DNA of 64,000 bases from Alphaproteobacteria bacterium (GCA_016869075.1 VGEY01000003.1:1-64000), one strand, 5' to 3'; positions 17,759 to 27,952 are shown, counted from the stretch's first letter. The notes: generated from the sequence alone by a model not told the origin. Made by a program: numbers and translations.

Positions 17759-18397
17759 TTATTTAGAGAGTTTACGAGAAATCAAATCACCGCTCATTTG
17801 TATGCCTTGCACAAAAGCGACCAAAATTGCGACAATGATGATCATTAAAGAAAAGTCATAGCGTTGATATCCATAGCGAATTGCTAAATCTCCAAGGCCA
17901 CCACCGCCAACAGCTCCTGCCATGGCAGAAAAACCTATAAGATTAATAATGACGGTTGTAACATCAGCTGTTATAGAGGGCAACGCTTCGTATAAAAGAA
18001 TTTTCGATATAATTTGCAGCTTTGAAGCTCCCATTGCTAAACCTACTTCTACTAATTCATAGTCAACATTTCTTAGAGAATTTTCAACTTTACGCGCAAC
18101 AAGAAGGATGCCTGCTAAGCTTAAGGGAATTATTGCAGCAAACGTGCCTATGGAAGAACCGACCATGAGTCGTGTAATGGGAACTAAAAGGACGACGAGA
18201 ATTATGTAGGGAATTGATCTGATCGCATTTACCAGTGTGCTTAAAGCATGATTAAAAATTGAATGCGGTAAAAGTCCATTAGGAGAAGTTATATTAAGTA
18301 AAATTGCCAATGGTAGTCCTAAAAATACGGAAAAGAAAGAGGCTGCACCAACAATAAGAAGTGTCTCTAAACTGGATTGGAGAAGAAGGGATGTCAT
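17759..18397 (-). CDS. metI: Methionine ABC importer permease
   Basis: Encodes 212 residues with five to six membrane helices. The NAIRSIPYIILVV and LAGILLVARKVENSLR segments and the EVGLAMGASKLQII coupling loop (EAA motif, about 137-150) followed by GAVGGGGLGDLAIRYGYQRYD identify the MetI group. It forms the membrane channel with MetN. Its start overlaps the metN stop by four bases, and metQ follows after 14 bases. Confidence 0.93.
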   Translation of the reverse strand: MTSLLLQSSLETLLIVGAASFFSVFLGLPLAILLNITSPNGLLPHSIFNHALSTLVNAIRSIPYIILVVLLVPITRLMVGSSIGTFAAIIPLSLAGILLVARKVENSLRNVDYELVEVGLAMGASKLQIISKILLYEALPSITADVTTVIINLIGFSAMAGAVGGGGLGDLAIRYGYQRYDFSLMIIIVAILVAFVQGIQMSGDLISRKLSK

Positions 18398-19473
18398 GGT
18401 TGAGGTATATATCCTAATATTTCGGCTGCTATGCCGTGCGTTTGAAAATAATCCAAAAGTTTTGGGAGTTGCTCATCTTTTTTAGGTGTGCCCTGAAGAG
18501 GAAGAGTTACGATCATTGATCCACATGTTACTTCCTGTATGTGTCCTAAATTTCCCGCAATAATGTTAAGAGGAACTTTAAACTTTTGAATTGCTGAAGC
18601 AAGAGTTGGCCTGGAGGATGTCTTACCCGAAAACATCAAGCGGAGAACTGCATGATCATTCTTTAGGGGTTTGGCATGTAAAGTTTCATGAATAGTGCGC
18701 GGTAAATCTTTGGTAAATAAATGACTGATAAGTGATTTTGTTACAGGATGTTGGGGTCTTAAGAGTATAGATTCAATTGTTCCTATCTCAACCACTTTCC
18801 CATCATCTAAAACGCAGACTTGATCACAAATTTCACGAATAACTGACATATCATGTGTGACTAAAACAATGGTAATACCTAGGCGCTGGTTTAGATCACG
18901 TAAAAGAGACAAAATTTCTAAAGCGGTTTCGGGATCTAGAGAACTTGTAAACTCATCGCACAAGAGAAGCGTAACGTCTGAGACAATAGCCCGTGCAATG
19001 GCAACACGCTGGCATTGTCCACCACTTAGTTGGTTAGGATATGAATTGTACTTGTCACTTAAACCAACTAAGTCTGCCATTTTGCGGGCTTTGATTTTGA
19101 TTTCTTTTGGAGAAATACCCATAATTTCCAATGGGAGAGCAATGTTCTGTAAAACGGTTCGTCGACTTAGGAGATTGAAATGTTGAAAGACAGTTCCAAT
19201 TTTGTGAAGTATTTTTCTACGCTCGTGAGACTGTTTTGTGCCTAACATTTTTTTCTGAATATAAATTTTTCCTGAAAGCGGTTTCTCAAGACCGTTGAGA
19301 CACCGCAACAAAGTACTTTTCCCGGCCCCGCTTCGTCCAATGATGCCAAAAATTTGTCCGTTGGGAATGGACAATGAAATACCATTCAAAACATCTAATA
19401 TGCCTTGCTCTGAAACGTATGTTGTCCGAAGATCGGTGACTGAAATTGCTAGATTGGTGAACGTAAACCCCAC
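18394..19473 (-). CDS. metN: Methionine ABC importer ATP-binding protein
   Basis: Encodes 359 residues from a GTG start; no ATG in frame lies close by and the family N-terminus begins within a few residues. Walker A GRSGAGKST at 46-54, signature LSGGQ at 149-153 and Walker B LLLCDE at 169-174 are present. The C-terminal part (about 275-355) is the NIL/ACT-like domain that binds methionine and trans-inhibits transport in this family. It energises MetI. First gene of the metNIQ group; no SAM riboswitch-like structure is seen upstream. Confidence 0.92.
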   Translation of the reverse strand: MGFTFTNLAISVTDLRTTYVSEQGILDVLNGISLSIPNGQIFGIIGRSGAGKSTLLRCLNGLEKPLSGKIYIQKKMLGTKQSHERRKILHKIGTVFQHFNLLSRRTVLQNIALPLEIMGISPKEIKIKARKMADLVGLSDKYNSYPNQLSGGQCQRVAIARAIVSDVTLLLCDEFTSSLDPETALEILSLLRDLNQRLGITIVLVTHDMSVIREICDQVCVLDDGKVVEIGTIESILLRPQHPVTKSLISHLFTKDLPRTIHETLHAKPLKNDHAVLRLMFSGKTSSRPTLASAIQKFKVPLNIIAGNLGHIQEVTCGSMIVTLPLQGTPKKDEQLPKLLDYFQTHGIAAEILGYIPQP

Positions 19474-19835
19474 ATATTGTGCAACATTTGAAGGTACTTG
19501 CTTTTAATATATATCAAAAAAACTAATTCTTAAAGTAAGACAGAGCGGAATTTTTTAATTATACGAAAATCCAAGTCTATTTTCCAAAGCCAAATATTTC
19601 CTTTTAAAAAATAATCTTTCTCTCAGGCATTAAGAAGGAAGATGATTTATGTTTTTTTACCCTAAACCTTTTCTCAAGTTTATTCAAGGACAATATGTCT
19701 CAGTTGGTTGCTTAAAACAATCATTTTTAACTTTCAAGATTTAAATAATTGCTGTTTTTTGATAAAAACTTATTGATAAAAGAACAAGCCAATGGTTGAA
19801 TGCTAAATATTAAAACTTTAATTAAAGGAAAATCT
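19474..19835. other. A/T-rich divergent intergenic region
   Basis: About 360 bases between metN (minus) and the DUF2975 gene (plus), with no recognised RNA gene, riboswitch or repeat. Several T-runs occur at 19650-19760. A 12-codon in-frame extension from an ATG at 19800 exists but lacks a ribosome site, so I treat it as leader. Confidence 0.45.
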
Positions 19836-20381
19836 ATGTATAATATTATAAAAACAAGCAGAGTCCTTAAGAGAGTTTTTAGTTTTCTCGTTATTATTCC
19901 ATCTTTATTAACTTTGGTATTGTGGGTATGTACGTCACATTTAGGGATTGGTTTATATGCTAAATTATTTGGGTATTTGAATTTATCAAATGTTTTTATT
20001 AAGAATGATTTATTTGTTACAATGACTTTTCCAATCTTTATTCTTTTTGTAGTTATATTCGCAATACAAACTTATTGGTTCTGGCAACTTAAACAGTTAT
20101 TTGGGTTTTATTCTGAAGGGAGAACTTTCACTTCGAAAAATAGTGCATATCTCTATCGTGCAGCATTGTCATTTATGATGATTGCTTTTTTTCAAATGCT
20201 GATTAATGGCTTGCCCAGTACATACTTAACGGCTAATAATTCTGAAGGACACGTACTTTTGAATATAATCTTTGCAATATTGCAGGTTTGCAATATTCTC
20301 ATGGGATTTGTCTTACTGGTGGTTGCTCAAATCATGGAAGAAGGGCAACGTTTAAAAGAAGAGATTGATTTTACAATCTAA
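19836..20381 (+). CDS. DUF2975-type four-helix membrane protein
   Basis: About 181 residues with four membrane helices (about 12-35, 60-85, 105-130 and 145-170), the layout of DUF2975 proteins (N-out helix pair, loop with FYSEGRTFTSKN, helix pair). The start at 19836 follows an AAAGGA ribosome site by six bases; the upstream ATG at 19800 has none. It is followed after two bases by a small helix-turn-helix gene, a pairing widespread in bacteria (YozG-like regulator with a DUF2975 membrane partner), where the membrane protein is thought to restrain or inform the regulator. Molecular function unknown. Confidence 0.75.
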   Translation: MYNIIKTSRVLKRVFSFLVIIPSLLTLVLWVCTSHLGIGLYAKLFGYLNLSNVFIKNDLFVTMTFPIFILFVVIFAIQTYWFWQLKQLFGFYSEGRTFTSKNSAYLYRAALSFMMIAFFQMLINGLPSTYLTANNSEGHVLLNIIFAILQVCNILMGFVLLVVAQIMEEGQRLKEEIDFTI

Positions 20382-20404
20382 GGTTGGTACAGGGAAGGGG
20401 ACCG

Positions 20405-20710
20405 ATGGCCATCATTACGAATTTGGATGTTATGCTTGCAAAGCGTAAGATGAGCTCTAAAGACTTAGCTGAGGTTATTGGTATAACCATACAAAATCTC
20501 TCAATTCTAAAAACTGGTAAAGCCCGTGCAATCCGCTTTTCTACGCTTGATTCCATCTGTAAAGTTCTTCAATGCCAGCCAGGTGATATATTTGAATATC
20601 AGCCAGACGAGAATATGGAACGAGTGATCAATAATGGAAGAGGAAGTCCAGAGAACAATGAGTCAAGTTCTGGTAAAAAGACTTTTTTCGTCATTCGCAA
20701 CAATAAATAA
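20405..20710 (+). CDS. Small XRE/Cro-type DNA-binding regulator (YozG-like)
   Basis: About 101 residues. The ATG at 20405 has a GGAAGGGG ribosome site at about 20393-20400; a TTG at 20384 is in frame but unlikely. Residues 5-65 are a lambda-repressor-like HTH (LDVMLAKRKMSSKDLAEVIG, then ITIQNLSILKTGKARAIRF, then LDSICKVLQCQPGDIFEYQP), matching the HTH_26/YozG group. The tail (70-101) is polar and low complexity. It is two to three dozen bases behind the DUF2975 gene and probably translationally coupled. It likely controls its own operon; targets cannot be read from sequence. Confidence 0.85.
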   Translation: MAIITNLDVMLAKRKMSSKDLAEVIGITIQNLSILKTGKARAIRFSTLDSICKVLQCQPGDIFEYQPDENMERVINNGRGSPENNESSSGKKTFFVIRNNK

Positions 20711-20757
20711 AAATTGATCAAACGTTCTTTTAATAACAAATTTTTAACCTAAAAAAG

Positions 20758-23349
20758 CTAGCTCTTAATTATTATGCCTTCTTTGTTACTGCTTATACTG
20801 ACATTAGACCCTTCTCCGAGAGTTCCCTCAAGTAATTTCAAAGCGAGTGGATCTTGTAACGTCCTCTGAATAACGCGTTTCAGGGGGCGTGCACCATATA
20901 AAGGATCGAAGCCTGCTTCAGATAACCATTCAAGAGCTTTATCATCAACATCGAGCGTAATTTTTCTATCTTCAAGTCGCTTTTGTAAATCCTGTAACTG
21001 TATTTTTACAATTTTTGCCATATTTTGTCGGGTGAGACGATGGAAGACGATGATCTCATCTAAGCGGTTTAAAAATTCAGGCCGAAATGCTTGCTTAACA
21101 ATCTTCATGACTTGATCTTGCATATGAGGGGTAATGTCTCCTTCCATTGTATCTGTCAATATTTCAGCACCTAGATTAGATGTTAAAATTATGAGAGTGT
21201 TTTTAAAATCAACTGTACGGCCTTGGCCATCTGTGAGTCGTCCCTCGTCAAGTACCTGCAGAAGGATATTAAAAACATCTCTATGAGCTTTTTCCACTTC
21301 ATCGAATAAAATAACTTGATAAGGACGACGACGTACGGCTTCTGTTAACTCCCCTCCTTGTTCATAACCGACATAGCCCGGAGGCGCACCGATTAAGCGA
21401 GATACAGCATGCTTTTCCATATATTCGGACATATCAATACGCACCATATTTGTTTCATCATCAAATAGGAAAGCAGCGAGCGCTTTCGTCAATTCTGTTT
21501 TTCCAACGCCGGTGGGGCCTAAAAAGAGAAAAGATCCCATAGGGCGATTAGGGTCTTGTAAGCCCGCCCGTGCTCGACGGACTGCACTTGAAATGGCCTT
21601 TATGGCTTCTTCTTGACCAATAACTCGTTGCCTAAGCGCGTCTTCCATGCCCAAAAGCTTATCTTTTTCTCCTGTGAGCATCTTTTCAACTGGAATTCCA
21701 GTCCATCGGGCGACAATAGAAGCAATATCCTGCTCAGTCACTTCCTCTTTAAGTGAGCGCTGAGTTTGTTTAGATTCAATATCTTTTAACTTTGCCTCAA
21801 TATCAGGAATCAACCCATACATAATTTGCCCAGCACGTGCTAAGTCACCTTTACGCTGAGATACCTCTAGTTCCGATCGTAATGAATCGAGTTGTTCCTT
21901 TAATTTTTGTGCTTGAGAAAGCGTTTCTTTCTCAGCATGCCATACAGAGCTTAAGCTTCGTGATTTTTCTTCAAGTTCAGCTAATTCCTTTTCAATTTTG
22001 TTCAAACGATCTTGAGATGCAGTGTCACTTTCGCGCTTTAAGGCCTCTCGTTCAATTTTCAATTGAATAATACGACGATCCAGTTCATCAATTTCTTCAG
22101 GTTTTGAGTCTACTATCATGCGTAAACGACTGGCTGCTTCATCCATTAAGTCAATGGCTTTATCAGGCAAAAAGCGATCACTTATATACCGATTTGAAAG
22201 CGTACAAGATGCAACAATTGCGCCATCACTGATGCGTACACCATGATGAAGTTCATATTTTTCCTTTAATCCTCGTAAAATAGAAATTGAGTCTTCCACC
22301 GTTGGTTCTGATACAAAGACAGGTTGAAAGCGGCGTGCAAGAGCAGCATCCTTTTCAATATGTTGGCGGTATTCATCTAAAGTTGTTGCCCCAAGACAAT
22401 GCAACTCTCCTCGTGCCAGGGCTGGCTTAAGCATATTGCTGGCATCCATTGCTCCATCCGCTTTACCTGCACCTATAAGGGTATGTAATTCATCAATGAA
22501 AAGAATTATATCTCCATCAGAATGGGTGATTTCATTTAATACGGCTTTAAGACGTTCTTCGAATTCACCCCTATATTTGGCTCCAGCAATGAGAGCACCT
22601 AAATCAAGAGACATGAGCTGGGTTTCACGTAAAGTTTCTGGGACATCTCCATTTACAATGCGCTGTGCTAGTCCTTCCACGATGGCGGTTTTTCCCACAC
22701 CTGGCTCCCCTATAAGGACAGGATTGTTTTTCGTACGGCGGGAGAGAACTTGTATTGTGCGACGAATCTCTTCATCTCGCCCGATAACCGGGTCTATTTT
22801 TCCGTCTCTGGCAGCTTGAGTAAGATTGCGTGCATACCTTTTAAGCGCATCGTATGTATCTTCTGCACTGGATGAATCAGCTTTACGGCCTTTTCTTAAG
22901 TCTGCTATTGCTTTATTAAGGGAACTCGACGTAATACCTGCTTTAGTAAATAATGTTTTTGTGGGTTCTACCATTGAAAGCGCCAAAAATAAAATTTCAA
23001 CCGTTACAAAGCGGTCACCCATTTTATCTGCAGCTTTCTCTGCTGCTTCAAATACTTGAGCAACTTCAGGAGAAAGATAAACTTGTCCTGCGCCTGCTCC
23101 CGAAATTTTAGGTTGCTTATCCAATATTTCCTGAACCAAAGAAAGTAAGTGTGTTCCTGAGTCTTTGCCCCCGGCTTTTTCTTTTGCGGCTGCTTGCTCA
23201 GAAAGTTGACGGCAAAGCCCTTCTTCATCTTCGAGAAGTACTTTTGTTATGTGTTCAGCCATAAGACGTTGATGACCTTCTCTCAAGGCCAGCATTTGGC
23301 TTGATTGAATCATCCCTTGAGCACGTTGTGTGTAGCGTTCACTATTCAT
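20758..23349 (-). CDS. clpB: ClpB protein disaggregase
   Basis: Encodes 863 residues: Clp N-domain (about 1-150), AAA1 with Walker A GEPGVGKT and the [13 protein letters not shown]alker B region, the long coiled-coil M-domain (about 400-530), AAA2 with GPTGVGKT and a C-terminal small domain. With DnaK it resolubilises aggregated proteins. It is ClpB and not the T6SS ATPase ClpV: the N-domain starts in the ClpB manner ([23 protein letters not shown]) and the gene sits in the alphaproteobacterial order prmC-DUF4167-clpB. No clear sigma-32 promoter was found in the upstream 350 bases. Confidence 0.96.
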   Translation of the reverse strand: MNSERYTQRAQGMIQSSQMLALREGHQRLMAEHITKVLLEDEEGLCRQLSEQAAAKEKAGGKDSGTHLLSLVQEILDKQPKISGAGAGQVYLSPEVAQVFEAAEKAADKMGDRFVTVEILFLALSMVEPTKTLFTKAGITSSSLNKAIADLRKGRKADSSSAEDTYDALKRYARNLTQAARDGKIDPVIGRDEEIRRTIQVLSRRTKNNPVLIGEPGVGKTAIVEGLAQRIVNGDVPETLRETQLMSLDLGALIAGAKYRGEFEERLKAVLNEITHSDGDIILFIDELHTLIGAGKADGAMDASNMLKPALARGELHCLGATTLDEYRQHIEKDAALARRFQPVFVSEPTVEDSISILRGLKEKYELHHGVRISDGAIVASCTLSNRYISDRFLPDKAIDLMDEAASRLRMIVDSKPEEIDELDRRIIQLKIEREALKRESDTASQDRLNKIEKELAELEEKSRSLSSVWHAEKETLSQAQKLKEQLDSLRSELEVSQRKGDLARAGQIMYGLIPDIEAKLKDIESKQTQRSLKEEVTEQDIASIVARWTGIPVEKMLTGEKDKLLGMEDALRQRVIGQEEAIKAISSAVRRARAGLQDPNRPMGSFLFLGPTGVGKTELTKALAAFLFDDETNMVRIDMSEYMEKHAVSRLIGAPPGYVGYEQGGELTEAVRRRPYQVILFDEVEKAHRDVFNILLQVLDEGRLTDGQGRTVDFKNTLIILTSNLGAEILTDTMEGDITPHMQDQVMKIVKQAFRPEFLNRLDEIIVFHRLTRQNMAKIVKIQLQDLQKRLEDRKITLDVDDKALEWLSEAGFDPLYGARPLKRVIQRTLQDPLALKLLEGTLGEGSNVSISSNKEGIIIKS

Positions 23350-23699
23350 AAATATGCCTCTTTTTAAAAGTGTTTAATTTCCGCATTGTGATACAAAATA
23401 TGAATATTTAAAGTCGATTAATATTATCACAAAATTGGAGTAAGCTGCTGAAAAATATTTTCATTCAAAAATTTTTATTGAGTAGATTTAAAAGGAATCT
23501 TCGAAACAGTCCTCTTATAGGAGAATGCGAAGGGATTTGTCTTAATTATTTATTAACAAAATTGCATTCCAAGCATTTTTGTAAGAAACCTAAATGAGAT
23601 CTATAAAGCTTATAAGGCAGAAATAGATCGTCAAAGCGTAGTAAATCTTGAAAACAAAATTTACCTAGAAAAGATGAAAGATGAGATTGCTGTTGGAAA
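23350..23699. other. Intergenic region upstream of clpB with a coding remnant
   Basis: About 350 bases. The part next to clpB is A/T-rich and must hold its promoter. Around 23494-23540 there is an imperfect nested hairpin without T-run. The distal part (23557-23715) contains a plus-strand open frame without start that looks like a gene remnant (separate entry). Confidence 0.4.
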
Positions 23700-23715
23700 C
23701 TACAAATTTGCTTGA
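23557..23715 (+). pseudogene. Start-less coding remnant opposite the DUF4167 gene end
   Basis: A frame of 52 codons runs from the TAA at 23554 to a TGA at 23713-23715. Its product is charged and helical (N-E-I-Y-K-A-Y-K-A-E-I-D-R then LENKIYLEKMKDEI), with codon composition like real genes in this window, but no ATG precedes residue 40. It overlaps the last 16 bases of the minus-strand DUF4167 gene. It may be the surviving 3' end of a lost gene. No family is recognised and chance cannot be excluded. Confidence 0.3.
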
Positions 23716-24086
23716 GCCATTGCTAACTCTTGTTCGATTGACAATTCAAAGTCATTAGCTGGAACCATAGCCTCTTGAGAAGGTGCTGATGCTTCACAGC
23801 GAGGAAGGACAAGGATATTTTCTTTAAATTCATTACTGAGGCGTAAATAATGTTCAGCTTGCTGGTAATAACTTTCTGCTTGGATTCGATCACCGGCAAG
23901 CATCGCTTCGCGTGCTAATGCGGTATATTTCTCAACTGAATTTTGAATATTATTGCGTAAGTTTCCGCGAACATTTTCCCCTTGAGAGAAATCAGATGTG
24001 TTCATTTTCATTGAATTCTGCTGTTTAGTCCGCGTTGTTTGCGCAGTACGAGTACGTGCACGTTTCATCATAATTTGCTTCATCAT
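23700..24086 (-). CDS. DUF4167 domain protein
   Basis: Encodes 128 residues. After a basic N-terminus the family core occupies about 40-85: RNNIQNSVEKYTALAREAM followed by AGDRIQAESYYQQAEHYLRL, as in alphaproteobacterial DUF4167 proteins. The C-terminal part (86-128) is acidic and low complexity. The basic start suggests nucleic acid or ribosome contact but the function is not known. The order prmC-DUF4167-clpB is conserved in alphaproteobacteria, supporting both the call and the taxonomic inference. Confidence 0.87.
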   Translation of the reverse strand: MMKQIMMKRARTRTAQTTRTKQQNSMKMNTSDFSQGENVRGNLRNNIQNSVEKYTALAREAMLAGDRIQAESYYQQAEHYLRLSNEFKENILVLPRCEASAPSQEAMVPANDFELSIEQELAMAQANL

Positions 24087-24231
24087 GAAATCCCCAAAAC
24101 TATTTATGCCAATTAGGAAAAATTAAGCCGAAGTGATGTCTTTAAATTATTAACAACTTCTAGCTCTAAACTTATTATAGACTAGTCATTTTTTTTTGGC
24201 AATAACTTTTTGCATATCTTTTATGCTAGTT

Positions 24232-25074
24232 CTACAGGACTGGTTTATATGCAAAAATTCCACATCTAGTATGTATGCCGAGGTCCGAAACTGTTTTAAT
24301 GAGGGAAAGATTGGAAAAAATAGAGGTTATAGCATCTAATTGACCGGCTCCCAGTTCTAAAAAAAACAATGAATATGGAGTAAGGAGGTTTGGAATGAGG
24401 CTAGAGAGCTCACGATAACATTTAAGACCATCATTCCCACCATAAAGCGCTAATTTAGGGTCAAACAAAGCAACTTCAGGGGGAAGGAATTCCTCATCCC
24501 TTACATAAGGTGGGTTGCTGATAATAATGTCAAAATATCCCGAAAGAGATTCGCACCAATTACCAACAATAAAACATGCACGATTACTCAAATTTAATAT
24601 GGCAGCATTTTGTTTTGCTATAGAAGATGTTGCTTCATTATAATCAACGCCAACTCCCCAAGCATTAGGATATTCGTGCAATAAGCTTAAAAGAAGGCAG
24701 CCTGTACCTGTTCCTAGATCTAGAATGCGGAAATGCTTTTTTTTGTCTGGAAAGAACGATAGCACTGCCTCAATAAGAGTTTCGCTATCTGGCCTTGGAT
24801 CAAGGGTATCTTTCGTTACGCGGAATGGGAGGCTCCAAAACTCTCTCTTTTCTGTAATTTTTGATAAAGGCTCATAATTTTTTCGTCGCTGCAGAAGTTT
24901 GTGAAATGCCTCCGTTTCATCCTCTGTGAGCTGATAATCCTTTGAGAAAAAAAGTGTCTCATAAGGAATATTAAGACTATGTGCAAGAAGCAAACGAGCT
25001 TCGCGTAAGGGAATTTCAGCCCTATTTTCTAATTCTTTGGCTGCATTTTGAAGTAATGAAAAAATTGAATTCAT
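24232..25074 (-). CDS. prmC: Release-factor glutamine methyltransferase PrmC (HemK)
   Basis: Encodes 280 residues. An N-terminal helical domain (about 1-85) is followed by a Rossmann methyltransferase domain with the SAM-binding ILDLGTGTGCLLLSLL at about 119-134 and the catalytic NPPY motif (IISNPPYV, about 186-193) that binds the target Gln. PrmC methylates the GGQ motif of RF1 and RF2. Its ATG overlaps the stop of the upstream MFS gene by four bases, so they are coupled; the usual partner prfA is absent here and its place is taken by the transporter. Confidence 0.93.
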   Translation of the reverse strand: MNSIFSLLQNAAKELENRAEIPLREARLLLAHSLNIPYETLFFSKDYQLTEDETEAFHKLLQRRKNYEPLSKITEKREFWSLPFRVTKDTLDPRPDSETLIEAVLSFFPDKKKHFRILDLGTGTGCLLLSLLHEYPNAWGVGVDYNEATSSIAKQNAAILNLSNRACFIVGNWCESLSGYFDIIISNPPYVRDEEFLPPEVALFDPKLALYGGNDGLKCYRELSSLIPNLLTPYSLFFLELGAGQLDAITSIFSNLSLIKTVSDLGIHTRCGIFAYKPVL

Positions 25075-26309
25075 GAACTACTTTTGCGGGATTCGCTTTG
25101 GCACATCACGCAAATAAGAGCCAACGCTGCTAAAAAGGTGAAGAGCGCTCCCCCGTAAAAGCATCCTTGAATTTTATAGAGGTCTGCTAAATAGCCTGCG
25201 ATTATGTTGCCAATCATTGCAGCACCGCCAATACAAAAATAATAGAGTGCAAAAGCTGTACCACGTAAATCGGCGGGTGCCTCATCTGCAATCATTGCTG
25301 ACAACAGACCTTGAGTCATTCCCATGTGTAATCCGACAACCATAACACCCACTAAAGTGCCCCACCAGGTATTGGTGCTAATGAGGATAAAATTAGCGAA
25401 GAGTAACACTGCTAATCCTACAAGAAGGAGGCTTTTACGATTTACTCTATCAGCAAGGCGACCCATGGGATAAGCAACCGCGGCATGAACCAGGTCATAG
25501 GCCACAAAAAGCAAGGGCAACATTGCAATTTGCCACCCTGTGGATTTAGCTTGCAGATTTAAAAATGCCTCACTAAAGCGAGCAAGCATCAAAATAGAGG
25601 TGACGCCCAGAAGAAGCCAAAAGCGGTAGGATAAATATTTTATATCCTTGATACTCCATTTGAGTGTTCGCTTTGGTATTTCATGTTGAATTTTAGGTTG
25701 GCGAATAAAGTAAAGTAAGATCAGCAATGCTAAAATGCCTGGAATGGTTGCTAATAAAAAAACGGTTCTATAGTTATTGTTGGTGGCCACCATTAAGCCT
25801 GTTGCCAAAAGAGATCCAAATACAACGCCCAAGGGATAAAGAGTTTGACGTATACCGTAGCTTGTGCCGTGCGATTGTTTGGTGGAAATATCTGCAATAA
25901 GTGCGTCAGTAGGTGAAGATCGAATTCCTTTACTAAGGCGGTCGACACATTTAGCAAAAAAGACAAGATTATAACTGGTTGCGGCTGCAAATAAAAATTT
26001 AACAATAATTGTGAAAAGGCTTCCTATAACAATCATGGGCTTGCGGGTACGGAAGACGTCACTTAAGACTCCAGCAATTATTTTAGAAGCAAACATGAGA
26101 GCTATCGCAACACCTTCTAAGATGCCTAATTTGGTATGAGACGCATGAAGGACTTCAGTTAAAAAAGTTGGTAAAAGGGATGCGACCATAATGGTGCCTG
26201 TGCTCCAGAAAAAGCTCATCCATCCAACTGCCCAAAGGGCATAATCATTTTGAAGGGTGGGTTGAAAAGGAGAATGAAGATAGGCTTGGGCTTGGTTGTG
26301 TTTTGCCAT
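25071..26309 (-). CDS. MFS transporter, unknown substrate
   Basis: About 412 residues with 12 predicted membrane helices. The ATG at 26309 is chosen because an AAGAGG site precedes it; 26 upstream codons are open but lack a site. The segment CVDRLSKGIRSSPTDALIADI (about 110-130) resembles a subgroup of major facilitator proteins with a D-R-x-x-K-G-(I/L)-R-x-(S/A)-P-R/T-D-A motif in the loop after helix 4. Efflux or metabolite transport is possible. It is translationally coupled to prmC. Confidence 0.8.
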   Translation of the reverse strand: MAKHNQAQAYLHSPFQPTLQNDYALWAVGWMSFFWSTGTIMVASLLPTFLTEVLHASHTKLGILEGVAIALMFASKIIAGVLSDVFRTRKPMIVIGSLFTIIVKFLFAAATSYNLVFFAKCVDRLSKGIRSSPTDALIADISTKQSHGTSYGIRQTLYPLGVVFGSLLATGLMVATNNNYRTVFLLATIPGILALLILLYFIRQPKIQHEIPKRTLKWSIKDIKYLSYRFWLLLGVTSILMLARFSEAFLNLQAKSTGWQIAMLPLLFVAYDLVHAAVAYPMGRLADRVNRKSLLLVGLAVLLFANFILISTNTWWGTLVGVMVVGLHMGMTQGLLSAMIADEAPADLRGTAFALYYFCIGGAAMIGNIIAGYLADLYKIQGCFYGGALFTFLAALALICVMCQSESRKSSS

Positions 26310-26538
26310 TTGGCCTCTTGTTTGTGTTAAAAAAGTGTTAACGACAGAAGTTACTTTATATCTACCGTTCTTTTGAGGGAAAAGCAATCTTTTGCATAAT
26401 TTTTAGGGGAGTAAAAGCTCTTAGATCATTGATTTCTGCAGATCTTGGCGTAACACTTTGTAACATTCTATTATTTGTAGTTGCTGGGTATCTAGGCCAT
26501 CCTATATGTAGGTAATAACTTTTAGAGAGTATTATGTA

Positions 26539-27474
26539 GTGCAATCGGTTGGTGTAGTTTCTAAGAACGTAAAGACCATCCCTCTTGCGGGGCTACAGCT
26601 GACACAGCCATTGGATTCTATTGCTTTCCAAAAAACAATTTCAAAACCCGTTTCTTGCACGGGCGTAGGTGTTCATTCTAATAAGCCAGCTACACTTACT
26701 TTACGGCCTGCTTCTGCAGGTTCTGGATATATTTTTGTCCGTACTGATGTACCGAAGTCTTCTCAGCGTATTCCTGCGCGCTGGGATACAGTAACAGACA
26801 CAGTCATGTGTACAAAAATTACCAACGAAGTTGGTGTTTCCATTTCAACAATTGAACATGTAATTGCTGCTCTTGCGGGATGTGGTGTTTTTAACGCCCT
26901 TATAGAAGTAGATGGTCCCGAAGTTCCCATCATGGATGGAAGCTCTTCCGAGTTTGTTGATCTTATTCACCAGGCCTGTGTGCATCAATTGAGCAAACCT
27001 ACTCGTAAAATAAAGATATTAAAGCCCATTGAAGTTAAATCTGGCACTTCCAGCGCTGCCTTTAAACCAGCCAACGAAACTAAGTACATGATGAAGTTTA
27101 ATGCCAATGGACGTCTTAATAATCAAGAGTGGTCTCTTACATTTTATCCGGAACAAGACGACTTTTGTAATCTACTTTCTTCGGCTCGTACCTTTGGATT
27201 TTATGAGGATGCGCAACATCTTTGGTCCCAAGGTATGGCTCAAGGAGCATCCCTTGAAAACACTATTGTTATTAAAGATGGACAGGTAATGAATGAAGAG
27301 GGCTTGCGTTTTTCAGATGAGTTTATTCGCCATAAGATGTTAGATGCTATTGGTGACCTTGCTCTTGCAGGTGCGCCTCTCGTTGGTCACTTCGTTGGCG
27401 TCAATTCTGGACATGCCTTAAACAACCAACTGTTGCGGGCTTTCTTTTCTGACAAAACCGCTTGGTCTTATTAA
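26539..27474 (+). CDS. lpxC: UDP-3-O-acyl-N-acetylglucosamine deacetylase LpxC
   Basis: Encodes 311 residues from a GTG start preceded by AGAGAG nine bases upstream; about 35 residues precede the usual family start (QKTISKPVSCTGVGVHSNK). Zinc and catalytic motifs are present: TIEHVIAAL with the first His, the E-x-P-I-M-D-G-S-S segment, and HKMLDAIGDLAL plus a downstream H-x-A-G-H-like segment ending in G-H-A-L-N-N. LpxC catalyses the committed step of lipid A synthesis, so this organism makes LPS. It stands alone on the plus strand. Confidence 0.95.
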   Translation: MQSVGVVSKNVKTIPLAGLQLTQPLDSIAFQKTISKPVSCTGVGVHSNKPATLTLRPASAGSGYIFVRTDVPKSSQRIPARWDTVTDTVMCTKITNEVGVSISTIEHVIAALAGCGVFNALIEVDGPEVPIMDGSSSEFVDLIHQACVHQLSKPTRKIKILKPIEVKSGTSSAAFKPANETKYMMKFNANGRLNNQEWSLTFYPEQDDFCNLLSSARTFGFYEDAQHLWSQGMAQGASLENTIVIKDGQVMNEEGLRFSDEFIRHKMLDAIGDLALAGAPLVGHFVGVNSGHALNNQLLRAFFSDKTAWSY

Positions 27475-27504
27475 CTTTATCAAAAATGTAAGGATTATAA
27501 GAGG

Positions 27505-27771
27505 CTATCCCTCTAATTTGGTTGAGTAGTTCTCTTTATACCACCGCATGATTCCATATACACTGATGGCACCCCAAGCAATTTCAATAATAACTGATGT
27601 CAAATTCCACGTGTTTAATAAAGAAAACAGAATTAGGAATGTGCCAACAAGATTGATAACTGAATAAGCGAGTCCGGTTGCAGACATTTTTTGTGCCTGG
27701 AGAAGAAAATATGTAACTAGGATTGAAATAGCTCCAATGATGCCTATTATGTCGTGCAATTCTATAATCAT
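27505..27771 (-). CDS. Small membrane protein, CBU_0592-like
   Basis: Encodes 88 residues with three hydrophobic helices (about 8-27, 34-53 and 57-75) and a polar Y-K-E-N tail. The arrangement with IIGxxGAxxxLxxYFLLQ in helix 1 and a W-G-A-I-S-V-Y-G final helix matches small membrane proteins annotated as CBU_0592-like. Function unknown. It ends 31 bases from the convergent lpxC stop. Confidence 0.7.
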   Translation of the reverse strand: MIIELHDIIGIIGAISILVTYFLLQAQKMSATGLAYSVINLVGTFLILFSLLNTWNLTSVIIEIAWGAISVYGIMRWYKENYSTKLEG

Positions 27772-27952
27772 ATTTTTATCTATTAATATTTATCATTAAA
27801 AAATAATTTATTCTCTCAATTCTTGTTAATATACCAGAATACTTGTCAGCTGGCAAATTTCTTTTGTTTGGCTTCTTTGTCAATAAGCTGATGAATGTTC
27901 CTTTATGTCCATGGAGGAGTTTTAGAATGAGACTTCACGAAAGATAAATAGT

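Noticed and set aside
19474..19835. SAM or methionine riboswitch upstream of metN
   Set aside because: No pairing pattern of a known SAM riboswitch could be found on the minus strand.
20758..23349. Clp ATPase as possible T6SS ClpV
   Set aside because: N-domain and M-domain are of ClpB type and the gene order prmC-DUF4167-clpB is the housekeeping one, far from the tss genes.
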